Source: Cyanobacteriota bacterium | GTDB taxonomy: Bacteria > Acidobacteriota > Vicinamibacteria > Vicinamibacterales > UBA2999 | Direction of reading: 5' to 3' | NCBI GenBank assembly: GCA_019752015.1 | Contig: JAIEMQ010000037.1 | Span: forward strand, 1-64,000 | DNA: 64,000 nucleotides | Part shown: positions 44,835 to 53,512 of the stretch, in pieces | How the letters are laid out: each line of letters begins with the position of its first letter | How positions within the stretch are numbered: position 1 is the stretch's first letter | Program-made: the position numbers and the translations under genes | Notes under the pieces: model-generated | Told to the model about the DNA's origin: nothing | Databases searched by the model: none | What the model saw: the letters and a program-made list of their open reading frames with translations, nothing else

Positions 44835-44920
44835 GTGCCTGGCACCGGTTAACGGTTGCCCACCGTCATCGGGTGCCAGGCACCCGTCAACGGTGACAAC
44901 CGGCACCGGGTGCCAGGCAC
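44835..44920. repeat. REP-like repeats right of the RAYT gene, inverted
   Basis: One GTGCCTGGCACC copy at about 44835 is followed by two copies of the opposite orientation (GGGTGCCAGGCACCCG near 44871 and GGGTGCCAGGCAC near 44908). Together with the left array they flank the transposase gene. Confidence 0.85.
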
Positions 44921-44926
44921 GAATAA

Positions 44927-45889
44927 TTACGGGTCGGCGGCGGATTCGGCACGCTTGGCGACGAGGAGCGACGCCACTATTGAGCCGCCGATCAAGGCGG
45001 CGATGATGGCCAGCGACCACGTGATCGGGAACGGGTTGAGCCACGACATCTTCAGGCCGATGAAGATCAGCACGCCGGCCAGGCCGAATCGCAGCAGCGA
45101 GAACTTCACCACCGCCGCCGCGAGGACGAAGTAGAGCGATCGCAGGCCGAGGATCGCGAACACATTCGAGGTAAAGACGATCAACGGCTCGCTGGTCAGC
45201 GCGAAGATCGCCGGCACCGAATCGATCGCGAACACGATGTCGCTCATCTCGATCGCCATCAGCGCCAGCAGCAGCGGCGTCGCGTGCCAGACGCCGTCGA
45301 TGCGGATGAAAAAGTGCTTGCCGTGGAAGGTATCCGTCACCGGCAGCAGGCGCCTGGTGAGCCGCACCAGCGGGTTGCGATCCGGGGACGACTCGCCCGA
45401 GTCATGAAACAGCATCCGGGCCCCGGTCGCGATCAGAATCACGCCGAACACAATCACGACGGCGTGATACGACAGCAACACCGAGCCGAGCGCGATGAAG
45501 ATCGCCCGGAAGATCAGGGCGCCGAGGATGCCGTAGAAGAGTACCCGATGCTGCAGGTGCGACGGCACCGAGAAGAACGAGAAGATCACGACGAACACGA
45601 ACATGTTGTCGATCGACAACGTGTATTCGACGACATAGCCGGCGAGAAATTCGAGGGCGATCTCGCCGGCGACCTCCGCCGAGAAATGGGCGGCGGCGTA
45701 TCGATACAGCAGGACGTTGAAGACCAGCGACAGCGCAATCCAGACCGCGCTCCACCGCGCCGCTTCACGCACGCTGACGTCGTGCGCCTTGCGATGGAAC
45801 ACCCCGAGATCGATCGCCAGCATCGCCAGCACGAACAGCGTGAAGCCGAGGTAGAACCACCAATACTCGGCGAACGGAAACAGCGGCAC
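44927..45889 (-). CDS. TerC/Alx-family membrane protein
   Basis: The 320-residue protein has eight or nine hydrophobic helices with the TerC hallmarks: LAMLAIDLGVFHRKAHDVS, the acidic VVEYTLSIDNMFVFVVIF, then MSDIVFAIDSVPAIFALT. The conserved Asp residues within the helices probably bind metal. Family members (TerC, Alx, MeeY/MeeF) are linked to tellurite resistance and manganese export. No yybP-ykoY riboswitch is evident in the 88 bases upstream. Confidence 0.88.
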   Translation of the reverse strand: MPLFPFAEYWWFYLGFTLFVLAMLAIDLGVFHRKAHDVSVREAARWSAVWIALSLVFNVLLYRYAAAHFSAEVAGEIALEFLAGYVVEYTLSIDNMFVFVVIFSFFSVPSHLQHRVLFYGILGALIFRAIFIALGSVLLSYHAVVIVFGVILIATGARMLFHDSGESSPDRNPLVRLTRRLLPVTDTFHGKHFFIRIDGVWHATPLLLALMAIEMSDIVFAIDSVPAIFALTSEPLIVFTSNVFAILGLRSLYFVLAAAVVKFSLLRFGLAGVLIFIGLKMSWLNPFPITWSLAIIAALIGGSIVASLLVAKRAESAADP

Positions 45890-45965
45890 CGATCCGAGGT
45901 TACGTAAGCGGGGTCATTCCCTTTCCATAGATATTTCCGCGACGACCATTCGGTTCCGCCGATGC

Positions 45966-45971
45966 TACGAT
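45966..45971 (+). promoter_or_regulatory. -10-like box directly before yajQ
   Basis: TACGAT followed by six bases and then the ATG at 45978. Transcription would begin at the start codon, giving a leaderless mRNA. Confidence 0.4.
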
Positions 45972-45977
45972 TAGCCG

Positions 45978-46478
45978 ATGGCAGCCACGTATTCCTTCGA
46001 CGTCACCTCCACCATCGAAATGCCGGAGGTCGACAACGCCGTCAACCAGGCGCGCAAGGAGATCGGACAGCGCTTCGACTTCAAGGGTTCGATCGCCGCA
46101 ATCGAGCTCGATCAGAAAGCCAACACGCTGACGCTGACTGCGGAAGACAACTTCAAGCTGGAATCCGTGTGGGACGTGCTGCAGACGCGGCTGATCAAAC
46201 GCAGCGTGCCAGTGAAGAATATGAAGCGCGGCGACATCGAGGCGGCCGCCGGCAGCACGGTGCGGCAGGTGATCACGCTACAGCAAGGCATCCCGACCGA
46301 CGCGGCCCGCGAGATCGTCAAGCACCTGAAGGACCTGAAACTGAAGAAGGTCCAGTCGCAAATTCAGGGCGATCAGCTGCGCATCACGTCGCCGTCGAAG
46401 GACGAGCTGCAAGGCGCAATGCAGGCGCTACGCGCGAAAGACTTCGGGATCGCGCTCCAGTTTGGCAACTACCGCTAG
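45978..46478 (+). CDS. yajQ: YajQ-family nucleotide-binding protein
   Basis: The 166-residue protein has the double RNP-like fold of YajQ: YSFDVTSTIEMPEVDNAVNQ, QRFDFKGSIAAIELD, IKRSVPVKNMK, then VKHLKDLKLKKVQSQIQGD and RAKDFGIALQFGNYR. YajQ proteins have been reported to bind c-di-GMP and alter transcription, and also to bind RNA and nucleotides. A GGDEF cyclase is encoded at 10642, so c-di-GMP signalling exists here, but no direct link is shown. Its last codons overlap the pseudouridine synthase start. Confidence 0.92.
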   Translation: MAATYSFDVTSTIEMPEVDNAVNQARKEIGQRFDFKGSIAAIELDQKANTLTLTAEDNFKLESVWDVLQTRLIKRSVPVKNMKRGDIEAAAGSTVRQVITLQQGIPTDAAREIVKHLKDLKLKKVQSQIQGDQLRITSPSKDELQGAMQALRAKDFGIALQFGNYR

Positions 46479-47223
46479 GGGCACCGTTTCGCTCGAGCGC
46501 GCGCTATCGAAGCTGGGACTGGCCAGTCGATCGCAGGCGCGCGCGCTGATCACGCAAGGACGCGTCCGCGTCGACGGCGCCGTCCTCACCAATCCGTCTA
46601 TTCGCATCGTCCCCGAGCGTGTCGCGATCGAGATCGATGGCACCGCTCGCGAGCGCGTCAGGGAGGCGGTGACGATCCTGCTCCACAAACCGCGTGGTTA
46701 CGTGACGACGCGATCGGACCCCGAGGGCCGCAAGACGGTTTACGACCTCCTGGCCGATCTTCCAGATCGCGTTGTTCCGGTCGGCCGGCTCGATCGTGCC
46801 ACCAGCGGACTGTTGATCCTCACGAACGAGACGCAGCTCGCCAACTGGCTCACGGACCCATCCACGGAAATACCGAGGGTCTACCTCGTGACTGCGCGCG
46901 GCGAGGTCACCGATGAGGACGCCGCACGACTCACCGCCGGCGTCATCAGCCGCGGCGAGCGAATCGCGCCGGCCGATGTCGTGGTCCGCAAGCGATCCAA
47001 GCGCGAGAGCCACGTGATCATGACGCTGACGGAAGGAAAGAATCGCGAGATCCGGCGGCTGTTCGATGCGATCGATCATCCGGTAACGCAATTGCGGCGC
47101 GTGCAATTCGGCGGGCTCCAGCTCGGTGATCTCGCGCCGGGCCAGTGGCGCCGGGTCGGCGAGGCGGAAGTGAGCGCCGCCTTCCCTGCCTACGCCAGCA
47201 GGCGCGCGCCCAGACCGAAATAA
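46462..47223 (+). CDS. S4-domain pseudouridine synthase (RluB/RsuA family)
   Basis: The protein is about 253 residues. The S4 domain comes first (LERALSKLGLASRSQARALI … GRVRVDGAVL), then the pseudouridine synthase domain with the catalytic Asp in VGRLDRATSGLLILTNE and the closing EGKNREIRRLFDAIDHPV. Such enzymes modify a uridine in rRNA; RluB (23S) fits best but RsuA is possible. The likely start is TTG at 46462, inside yajQ, since no ATG or GTG precedes the S4 domain in this frame. Its 3' end overlaps the convergent mgtE-like gene by 34 bp. Confidence 0.85.
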   Translation: MATTARGTVSLERALSKLGLASRSQARALITQGRVRVDGAVLTNPSIRIVPERVAIEIDGTARERVREAVTILLHKPRGYVTTRSDPEGRKTVYDLLADLPDRVVPVGRLDRATSGLLILTNETQLANWLTDPSTEIPRVYLVTARGEVTDEDAARLTAGVISRGERIAPADVVVRKRSKRESHVIMTLTEGKNREIRRLFDAIDHPVTQLRRVQFGGLQLGDLAPGQWRRVGEAEVSAAFPAYASRRAPRPK

Positions 47224-48176
47224 AGCAACAGCGTCACGACGTCCGCGGACGCGAGCACGACAGGACCGGCAGCAATGCGCGGATCCGCTTGCAACGCGCG
47301 CAACATCGCCGGGATCACCACGCCGAGCAGGCAGGCGATCAACATCGACACCGCGATCGCGACGAAGATCGTGCTGGCGACCGCAATCTGCCCGCGCCAG
47401 GCGAACACCACCAGGCCGACGACGAGACCACAGCCGGTGCCGAGCAACGTCGCCGTCCTGAATTCCTTCCACAACGCGCCGAACAGGCGCGTCCACACGA
47501 TCGGGCCGTCGGCCATACCCTGCAACGTCAGCGTCAACGCCTGCATGCTGACGCTCTCACCGAGCGCGAGCACAATCGGAATGAACAACGACAGCACGAT
47601 CACTTCCTGCAGCAAGTGCTCGAACCGGCTCGCAATGAACGCGGCCAGCAATCCGCCGGCGATATTGCACAGCAGCCACGGAAAGCGATCGCGGAACGCC
47701 ATCCACGTCGAGCTCTGCGCGGTGCCGTGGACGCCGATCAGCTGGAAGATGTCGTCGTAGGTCTGCTTCGCGAGGTCGATCACTTCGTCGGTGAACAGAT
47801 GGACGTCGACGACGCCGGTCAGCTGTCCGGCGCCGTTGACGACCGGGAACGCCAACAGCCGTCGCGTGGCGAAATATTCGCTCGCAATCAGCACCGTCGC
47901 CCAATCCGGGATGGCGACGACGTTGTGCTCCATGATCTCGTTGACGGTCTGCTCCGGCGGGGCGGCGACGATGCGGCGCGCCGGCACGACCCCGACCAGC
48001 TTCTCGTGTTCGTCGATCACGTAGAAGTAGTGAATCGAGCGCGCGTTCGAGGAAGCGCGGATGCGATCGAGCGCCTGCGCGATCGTGAACTCGGGATGCA
48101 GGACCACGGGCGCCGGTTTGGCCAGCGGCATGATCGGTTCATGCAGCTGGGCGGCCGACAGGGGGGCGACGGACAT
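47190..48176 (-). CDS. MgtE-type magnesium transporter without the N domain
   Basis: The 328-residue protein has two CBS domains (about residues 20-135; YFYVIDEHEKLVGVVPARRI and FPVVNGAGQLTGVVDVHLF), a plug-helix region and five membrane helices with the MgtE signature ALGESVSMQALTLTLQGM. Typical MgtE of about 450 residues also has an N-terminal superhelical domain that senses magnesium; here it is missing and the protein starts directly before the CBS domains. TATCGT lies seven bases before the ATG, suggesting a leaderless transcript. The 3' end overlaps the convergent synthase gene. Confidence 0.85.
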   Translation of the reverse strand: MSVAPLSAAQLHEPIMPLAKPAPVVLHPEFTIAQALDRIRASSNARSIHYFYVIDEHEKLVGVVPARRIVAAPPEQTVNEIMEHNVVAIPDWATVLIASEYFATRRLLAFPVVNGAGQLTGVVDVHLFTDEVIDLAKQTYDDIFQLIGVHGTAQSSTWMAFRDRFPWLLCNIAGGLLAAFIASRFEHLLQEVIVLSLFIPIVLALGESVSMQALTLTLQGMADGPIVWTRLFGALWKEFRTATLLGTGCGLVVGLVVFAWRGQIAVASTIFVAIAVSMLIACLLGVVIPAMLRALQADPRIAAGPVVLASADVVTLLLYFGLGARLLA

Positions 48177-48208
48177 GCCCTACACGATAGTTCGAAGCGC
48201 GGCGGCGA

Positions 48209-49036
48209 TTAAAGGAAGAAGTCCGGCATCAGGTCCGCATCGCGCACGTCCGGCTGGCGGTACCGCGAAAAGTCCGTGACGCCCGCGGTCCGCAGCACTT
48301 CGTCGTCCAGAAAAAAGCGGCCGGTCATCCTGCGGCTTGGCTGCGTCAGGATCCAATACGCAGCGTCGGCCATGATACGCGGGCTGCGCGTTTTCTGACG
48401 CGCCCCCTGCCCCGCGATCAGACGAATCGCTTCCGTATCGATCGCCGTCCGCGGCCACAACGCATTCACCGCGATGCCGAGCGGGCGGAACTCCTCCGCC
48501 ATTCCGAGCGCGCAGAGCGACATGCCGTACTTCGCCATCGTGTAGGCCACGTGCGGCCCGAACCAGCGCGGGCTGAGCGTGGAATGCAGCGGCGGCGAGA
48601 TGTTGAGCACGTGCGGGTTCGACGATTTCGCGAGATGCGGCACCGCCTTCTGCGTGCAGAGGAACGTTCCGCGAATGTTGACCTGATGCATCAGGTCGAA
48701 GCGCTTCATCGGCGTGTCGATCGTGCCGGTCAGGCTGATCGCCGATGCGTTGTTGATCAGGATGTCGATGCCGCCGAAGCGATCGACCGCGGCGGCGATC
48801 GCTGCATCGACCTGCGCTTCATCGCGGATGTCGGTGGCGATCGCGAGCGCCTTGCCGCCGGCCGATTCGACGTCGGCCGCCGCCGTGAAGATCGTGCCGG
48901 GCAGTTTGGGATGCGGCTCGGTCGTCTTCGCGACGATGACGATGTTGGCGCCGTCCTCGGCGGCGCGCATCGCAATCGCGTGACCGATGCCTCGGGATGC
49001 TCCGGTGATGAAGATCGTGCGCGCGCGTAAAGACAT
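48209..49036 (-). CDS. Short-chain dehydrogenase/reductase (HSDL2-like)
   Basis: The 275-residue SDR has TGASRGIGHAIAMRA (NAD(P)-binding), INNASAISLTGT, the catalytic Ser in LNISPPLHSTLSP, and YTMAKYGMS as the YxxxK motif. The P-x-R stretch after strand 6 (ALWPRTAIDTEA) and the long C-terminus are like HSDL2-type proteins. It begins two bases beyond a 16-bp inverted repeat shared with the divergent amidohydrolase gene. Substrate unknown. Confidence 0.88.
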   Translation of the reverse strand: MSLRARTIFITGASRGIGHAIAMRAAEDGANIVIVAKTTEPHPKLPGTIFTAAADVESAGGKALAIATDIRDEAQVDAAIAAAVDRFGGIDILINNASAISLTGTIDTPMKRFDLMHQVNIRGTFLCTQKAVPHLAKSSNPHVLNISPPLHSTLSPRWFGPHVAYTMAKYGMSLCALGMAEEFRPLGIAVNALWPRTAIDTEAIRLIAGQGARQKTRSPRIMADAAYWILTQPSRRMTGRFFLDDEVLRTAGVTDFSRYRQPDVRDADLMPDFFL

Positions 49037-49038
49037 GG

Positions 49039-49120
49039 GTCCACAGATTACACAATCACACCGCTTGCGGCGCGCGCAATCGTTGCCTCGCAATCTGCGA
49101 AAACTGTGTAATCTGTGGAC
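49039..49120. repeat. Perfect 16-bp inverted repeat in a divergent intergenic region
   Basis: GTCCACAGATTACACA (49039-49054) and TGTGTAATCTGTGGAC (49105-49120) are exact inverse copies, spaced by 50 bases. Each arm lies two or three bases from a start codon (49036 minus, 49124 plus). Confidence 0.85.
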
Positions 49121-49123
49121 GAC

Positions 49124-50359
49124 ATGAGTGCACAGGACGTTGTCTCGGATCTTCGCGAGCTCGCAAAACTCACATCAACGTCGGATGGCGCACAGCGCCT
49201 GGCGTGGGGACCGGTGTGGCGCGACGCTCGCCAGTGGTTTAGCGGCAAGCTCGCCGTGATGGGCATCACGCCCGAAGTCGACGCCGCCGGCAACAGCTGG
49301 GCAACGTTGAAGGGCGCGTCCGATCGAACGGTGATCATCGGCGGCCATCTCGATTCCGTACCCAACGGCGGATGGCTCGATGGCGCGCTCGGCGTGACAG
49401 CGGGACTCGAAGCGCTCCGCATGTTTTCAGGCCGGCAGCCACCAGTCACGATCAAGGTCGTCGACTGGGCGGACGAAGAAGGCGCGCGATTCGGCCGGAG
49501 CCTGCTCGGATCGTCCGCGTCTTCCGGCAGCTTGAACGTCTCCGAGGTCGATCAGCTCGCGGACAAGACCGGCGTGCGGCTTGTCGATGCGTTGCGCGAC
49601 AACGGCGTCGACCTCTTGCGGATGCACGAGTCGCAGCGATTCCTGAAAGCAATCAACGCCAAGGCGTATCTGGAGCTGCACATCGAACAGGGGCCGGTGC
49701 TCGAATCGATGAACAAGCCCACCGGCGTCGTCCTCGGCACGTTCGGCGTCGAGCGGCACCTGCTGCGCTTCGTCGGACAGGCGGCGCATTCCGGATCGAC
49801 GCCGATCCCGATGCGCCGCGATGCGTTCCTCGCCGCCGCCGAGAGCGCGCTCGGCTTCCGCGACATCGCGCGGAAGTACACGACGGCGACGGCGCGAGTG
49901 GTCTGCACCGTCGGCACCGTCAAGGTCGAGCCTGGCATCGTCACCGCCGTTCCGGGCGTCTGCGAGATCTCACTCGATCAACGCGCCCTCGACGCGACGG
50001 TCCTCGAGCAGATGCTGGCCGACGCGCGCGCCGTCTCGTCGAAAGCCGCGCGCGACAACAACGTGACCGTGGAATGGAAACGCATCTGGAGCATCGAGCC
50101 GCGGCCGTTTCATCCGAAGCTGATTCAACTGTGCACCGATGCGGTTCGCGAGGTGACCGGCGACGCGCCGCTGCTGCCGTCAGGCCCGCTGCACGACGCC
50201 GCTGAAATGGTGCCGCACATGCCGGTCGTCATGATGTTCGCGTTCTCGTCGAACGGCCTGTCGCACTGCAAGGAAGAAGACACGCCGGAGCCGTATCTAT
50301 TGAAGACGATCGAAGCGTTCCTGCTGCTCGCGCAGAAGACGGTGTATCTCGCCGATTGA
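49124..50359 (+). CDS. M20-family amidohydrolase (carbamoylase / allantoate amidohydrolase type)
   Basis: The 411-residue metallopeptidase-like enzyme has the binuclear metal signature: GGHLDSVPNGGWLDGALGV, VDWADEEGARFGRSLLGS, LELHIEQGPVLES and the C-terminal SSNGLSHCKEED. These match N-carbamoyl-L-amino-acid and allantoate hydrolases, which cleave ureido groups; I cannot choose between substrates. The ATG at 49124 directly follows the inverted repeat. A GTG nine bases earlier (49115) is possible but lies within that repeat. Confidence 0.87.
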   Translation: MSAQDVVSDLRELAKLTSTSDGAQRLAWGPVWRDARQWFSGKLAVMGITPEVDAAGNSWATLKGASDRTVIIGGHLDSVPNGGWLDGALGVTAGLEALRMFSGRQPPVTIKVVDWADEEGARFGRSLLGSSASSGSLNVSEVDQLADKTGVRLVDALRDNGVDLLRMHESQRFLKAINAKAYLELHIEQGPVLESMNKPTGVVLGTFGVERHLLRFVGQAAHSGSTPIPMRRDAFLAAAESALGFRDIARKYTTATARVVCTVGTVKVEPGIVTAVPGVCEISLDQRALDATVLEQMLADARAVSSKAARDNNVTVEWKRIWSIEPRPFHPKLIQLCTDAVREVTGDAPLLPSGPLHDAAEMVPHMPVVMMFAFSSNGLSHCKEEDTPEPYLLKTIEAFLLLAQKTVYLAD

Positions 50360-50372
50360 TGTCACAAAAAGC

Positions 50373-50407
50373 AAACGGCCCGACTCTTTCGAGCCAGGCC
50401 GTTTTTA
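50373..50407 (+). terminator. Terminator after the amidohydrolase gene
   Basis: Stem AAACGGCC / GGCCGTTT with an inner CTC/GAG pair, followed by T residues that merge into the heptamer array. Confidence 0.75.
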
Positions 50408-50429
50408 ACTTTTAATTTTTAATTTTTAA
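50402..50429. repeat. Heptamer array, unit TTTTTAA (second copy)
   Basis: Same four units as at 37911-37938, and again ending immediately at the stop codon (CTA read on plus) of a convergent minus-strand gene. Confidence 0.9.
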
Positions 50430-50747
50430 CTACTCGACGTAGCTGTAACCGCAGTTCTCACACACCCACATGCGGCCCTGCTTATACATGTTGTAGGCGC
50501 ACTGCGGGCAGACGCGGTATTCGCGACCCTCGGCGTCGACCAGCTTCTTGTCCTTGTCTTCCTTTTCCTTGCCGGTGTCGAACGGATCCTTCGGCGCTTC
50601 CTTCTTCTTCTCGTCTTCCTTCGGCTTTTCCTGCGGCTGCTGCGCGAACGCCGGCACTACGGAGACGCCAATCGCGAGGGCGAACATAGCCGACCCGCGA
50701 AGGAAGCTGCGACGATCGACGCCCGAACCCTGCAGATTTTCGAACAT
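50430..50747 (-). CDS. Tat-exported zinc-ribbon protein
   Basis: The 105-residue protein has a Tat signal peptide (VDRRSFLRGSAMFALAIGVS), a lysine/glutamate-rich linker (about residues 36-65) and a C-terminal rubredoxin-like zinc ribbon with two pairs: YRVCPQCAYNM and MWVCENCGYSYVE. Export through Tat implies folding or metal loading before transport. The function is unknown; an extracytoplasmic redox or metal role is plausible but only inferred. Confidence 0.75.
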   Translation of the reverse strand: MFENLQGSGVDRRSFLRGSAMFALAIGVSVVPAFAQQPQEKPKEDEKKKEAPKDPFDTGKEKEDKDKKLVDAEGREYRVCPQCAYNMYKQGRMWVCENCGYSYVE

Positions 50748-50910
50748 TTAGACGATCTCCCTGTATTAATCCGATACCGCAGACCCGCGGCAGGTTTCTC
50801 AATTATAACAAGCCGTACAAAAAACCCGGATGGGGACATAGCGGCTCACTGACGACGCCCCACCCGGTGCTTCCCCTCTGTCGTTGTGGGCAAAGAATAC
50901 GATAAGGCCC

Positions 50911-50928
50911 AATTACAACGTTGTAATT
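50911..50928. promoter_or_regulatory. 18-bp perfect palindrome, candidate operator
   Basis: AATTACAACGTTGTAATT in an AT-rich stretch between two minus-strand genes. The TACA…TGTA half-sites resemble BlaI/MecI/CopY-type operators, though the spacing is four bases. No such repressor gene is in the window. Confidence 0.5.
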
Positions 50929-50999
50929 CTTTGTCTTTAATTCTCTGAAACTGCAAACAACAGTAGCGGTTGGTGCAAAGCACCAACGACGCCCCCCGG

Positions 51000-51503
51000 T
51001 TACTCCAGCATCACCGGGGCTGTCCGCTCTTCATCGATCACGGCGAGCTCCGGGTAACGCTCGAACAGGCGCACGCACGCGTTCCAGCGCAGCAGCGCGT
51101 CCTCGTTGTCGGCGGGCTTCACGGCTTCGGCGCGCTCGAACGCGCGCATCGCCTCGCGCAGCAGATCGCCGGCTGGCAAGGCGCGGCCCGGGCCGCCGCG
51201 CAGCAGCAACGCGCGCGCGCGGCGCTCGGCGACGAGGCCGGCGAAATAGGCGCGCTCGTACTCGGACGGCAATCGCGCGACGAGCTCCTGCGCGCGGCTG
51301 ACGTTGTTCGGATCGTGATTCGGGAACGAGTCGGTGAGCGAGAGGATCAGCATGCGCACCGCTTCGAAGTTCGCCGGGTCGGCGCGCAACACGTCTTCGC
51401 AGATGCTCTGCGCTTCCTCCGGCTCGTTGAGGAGCCGGTAGCGCTCGGCCTTCGCCAACGCGCCGGGAATCGCGGCTGTAGATAACCGTTTCAGCTCTAG
51501 CAT
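51000..51503 (-). CDS. TPR-like helical protein
   Basis: The 167-residue protein consists of helical pairs with TPR character: [60 protein letters not shown]. It lacks a signal peptide and a catalytic domain. It probably mediates protein contacts. It is divergent from the ADOP permease pseudogene by 24 bases. A stable hairpin (GTTGGTGC-AAA-GCACCAAC, 50969-50987) lies just after its stop. Confidence 0.6.
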   Translation of the reverse strand: MLELKRLSTAAIPGALAKAERYRLLNEPEEAQSICEDVLRADPANFEAVRMLILSLTDSFPNHDPNNVSRAQELVARLPSEYERAYFAGLVAERRARALLLRGGPGRALPAGDLLREAMRAFERAEAVKPADNEDALLRWNACVRLFERYPELAVIDEERTAPVMLE

Positions 51504-51527
51504 CGTCCAAGTCCAAGGAGCGCGATT

Positions 51528-53503
51528 ATGTCATGGCTGCAGGACGCGCGGTATGCGGCGCGATCGCTACGGAAGAGCCCGGGGTTCACGTTTGTGGCGG
51601 CTTTCACGCTGGCCCTCGGCGTCGGCGCCAACGCCGCCATCTTCAGCGTTGTCAACACGGTGATGCTGCGCCCGCTGCCCTTCGTGCAGCCTGATGGGCT
51701 GGTGCGACTCTGGGAAAGCGACCCCGAGCACGGGCGGCCGACGTTTGCGGTATCGCATCCGAATTTTCTCGACTGGCGCAGCGAGGCGAAGAGCTTTCAA
51801 TCGCTTGCCGCCACGACCAACGCCGGCTTCACGTGGACCTCGACCGCTGATGCCGAAGCGATCCCCGGCTCAACGTCACGGCCACCTTCCTCGAGACGCT
51901 GAAGATCACGCCGGTGCTCGGCCGGAATTTCCTGGCGGACGAAGATCGTCCGGGCGGCAACACGCGCGTCGTGATCGTCAGCGCCGGCTTCTGGCGCCGC
52001 GCGCCCGGGTCCGATCGAAATGCGGTCGGCCGCTCGTTGACGCTGAACGGCGTGCCGTACACGGTGATCGGCGTGCTCCCGCCGTCATTCCAGTGGGGTG
52101 ACGCCACCGAATGCTCGCGCCGCTGGCGCCGAATCCGCAGCGCAACCGCGGCGATCATCGACTGGCCGTCATCGGCAGGCTCGCGGATGGCGTATCACTG
52201 CAGCAGGCGACGAGTGAGCTCGAGGCCATTGCGTCGCGGATCGCCCAACAGTTCCCCGAGTCCAACAAAGGCTGGACCGTCCGCACGCTGAGCTTCTACG
52301 ACTGGTTGATTCCGCAGTCGACGCGGCAGCGCGAGCTGTCGATCCGCGCGGCGATGGGCGCGTCGCGCGCCAGGGTTGCGAGACCGATGATTTTCGAATC
52401 CGCGCTGATCGCCCTGATCGCCGCCGCGATCGGCGTCGCCATCGCCTACGCCGCGATGCAGCTGGTGATCGCACTGGGCCCGGCATCGGTGCCGCGCCTC
52501 GACGAGCTGAGGATCGATCTGCGCGTCGTGGGATTTGCGATCGCGAGCGCGATGACGACGATGGTGGTGTTTGGATTGTTGCCGGCCATTCATGCGGCCC
52601 GCCACGATCCGCAGGAGGCGCTGCGCGCCGATTCGCGCGGCTCGACCTCCGGCGCGGGCCGGCGGCGCATCCGCGCGGCGCTCACGATTGCCGAGGTCGC
52701 GCTGTCGGTGGCGCTGCTGATCGGCGCGGGCCTCCTCATCCGCAGCTTCGTCCAGTTGCAGCAGGTCGCGCCGGGCTTCAATCGTGCCGGCGTCATGACC
52801 GCGCGCATCGGCTTGCCGCCGACGGTCTATCCGGACGGCAAATCACGCGGCGCCTTCCACGAACGCCTGCTGAACGACCTGCGCGGCCGCCCCGGCATCG
52901 AGGCGGCGGCAATGGCGAGCGGCCCGCCGCTGAGCGGCGACTTCACGGGCGGCGATGTGAAGCTGCCATCGCAGACCAACGAGGAAGCGCTGTCATCGAA
53001 CTGGCGGATCGCCGGACCCGGATACTTCGCCGCACTCGGCATTCCGCTTCGCGGGCGCGAGTTCCTGCAGCAGGAAATGGATTCGCTGATCGAGAACTCC
53101 CTCGGCCCGCGGCGATTCAATCTCTACCTGTTGACCGCGTTCGCGGGCGTCGCACTGGCGCTGGCGGCAATCGGACTATTCGGCGTGATGGCGTATCTCG
53201 TCTCGCAACGCACACGCGAGATCGGCGTGCGCCTGGCATTGGGCGCCACGCGAGCCGGCGTGTTCCGGCAGATTCTCGCCAACGGCATTGACGCTCGCGG
53301 GCACCGGCGCCGTCATCGGCGTCGGCGCAGCCATGTGGCTGACGAGCGTGATGGAATCGCTGCTGTTCTCGGTGTCGAAGAGAGATCCGGCGACGTTTGT
53401 CGCAGTGCCGGTGGCGTTGATCGCGGTGGCAGCGCTCGCGTGTTATCTGCCGGCGCGGCGAGCCATGCAAGTTGATCCGGTTATCGCCTTACGGGCGGAA
53501 TGA
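51528..53503 (+). pseudogene. Decayed ADOP-type (FtsX/MacB-like) permease gene
   Basis: The start is intact: [20 protein letters not shown], then [20 protein letters not shown]. Frames then change near 51861-51880, 52108-52112 and 53286, where each next frame carries the expected continuation ([59 protein letters not shown]). In-frame segments are also missing: the membrane helix before RELSIRAAMGASRARVARP, and about 200 residues after IPLRGREF. The protein would normally be about 800 residues, as in the intact copy at 59823. Confidence 0.85.
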
Positions 53504-53512
53504 ACAAACATA

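Noticed and set aside
44927-45977. A yybP-ykoY manganese riboswitch upstream of the TerC gene
   Set aside because: The 88 bases before the start lack the conserved loops of that riboswitch, and yajQ begins directly on the other side.
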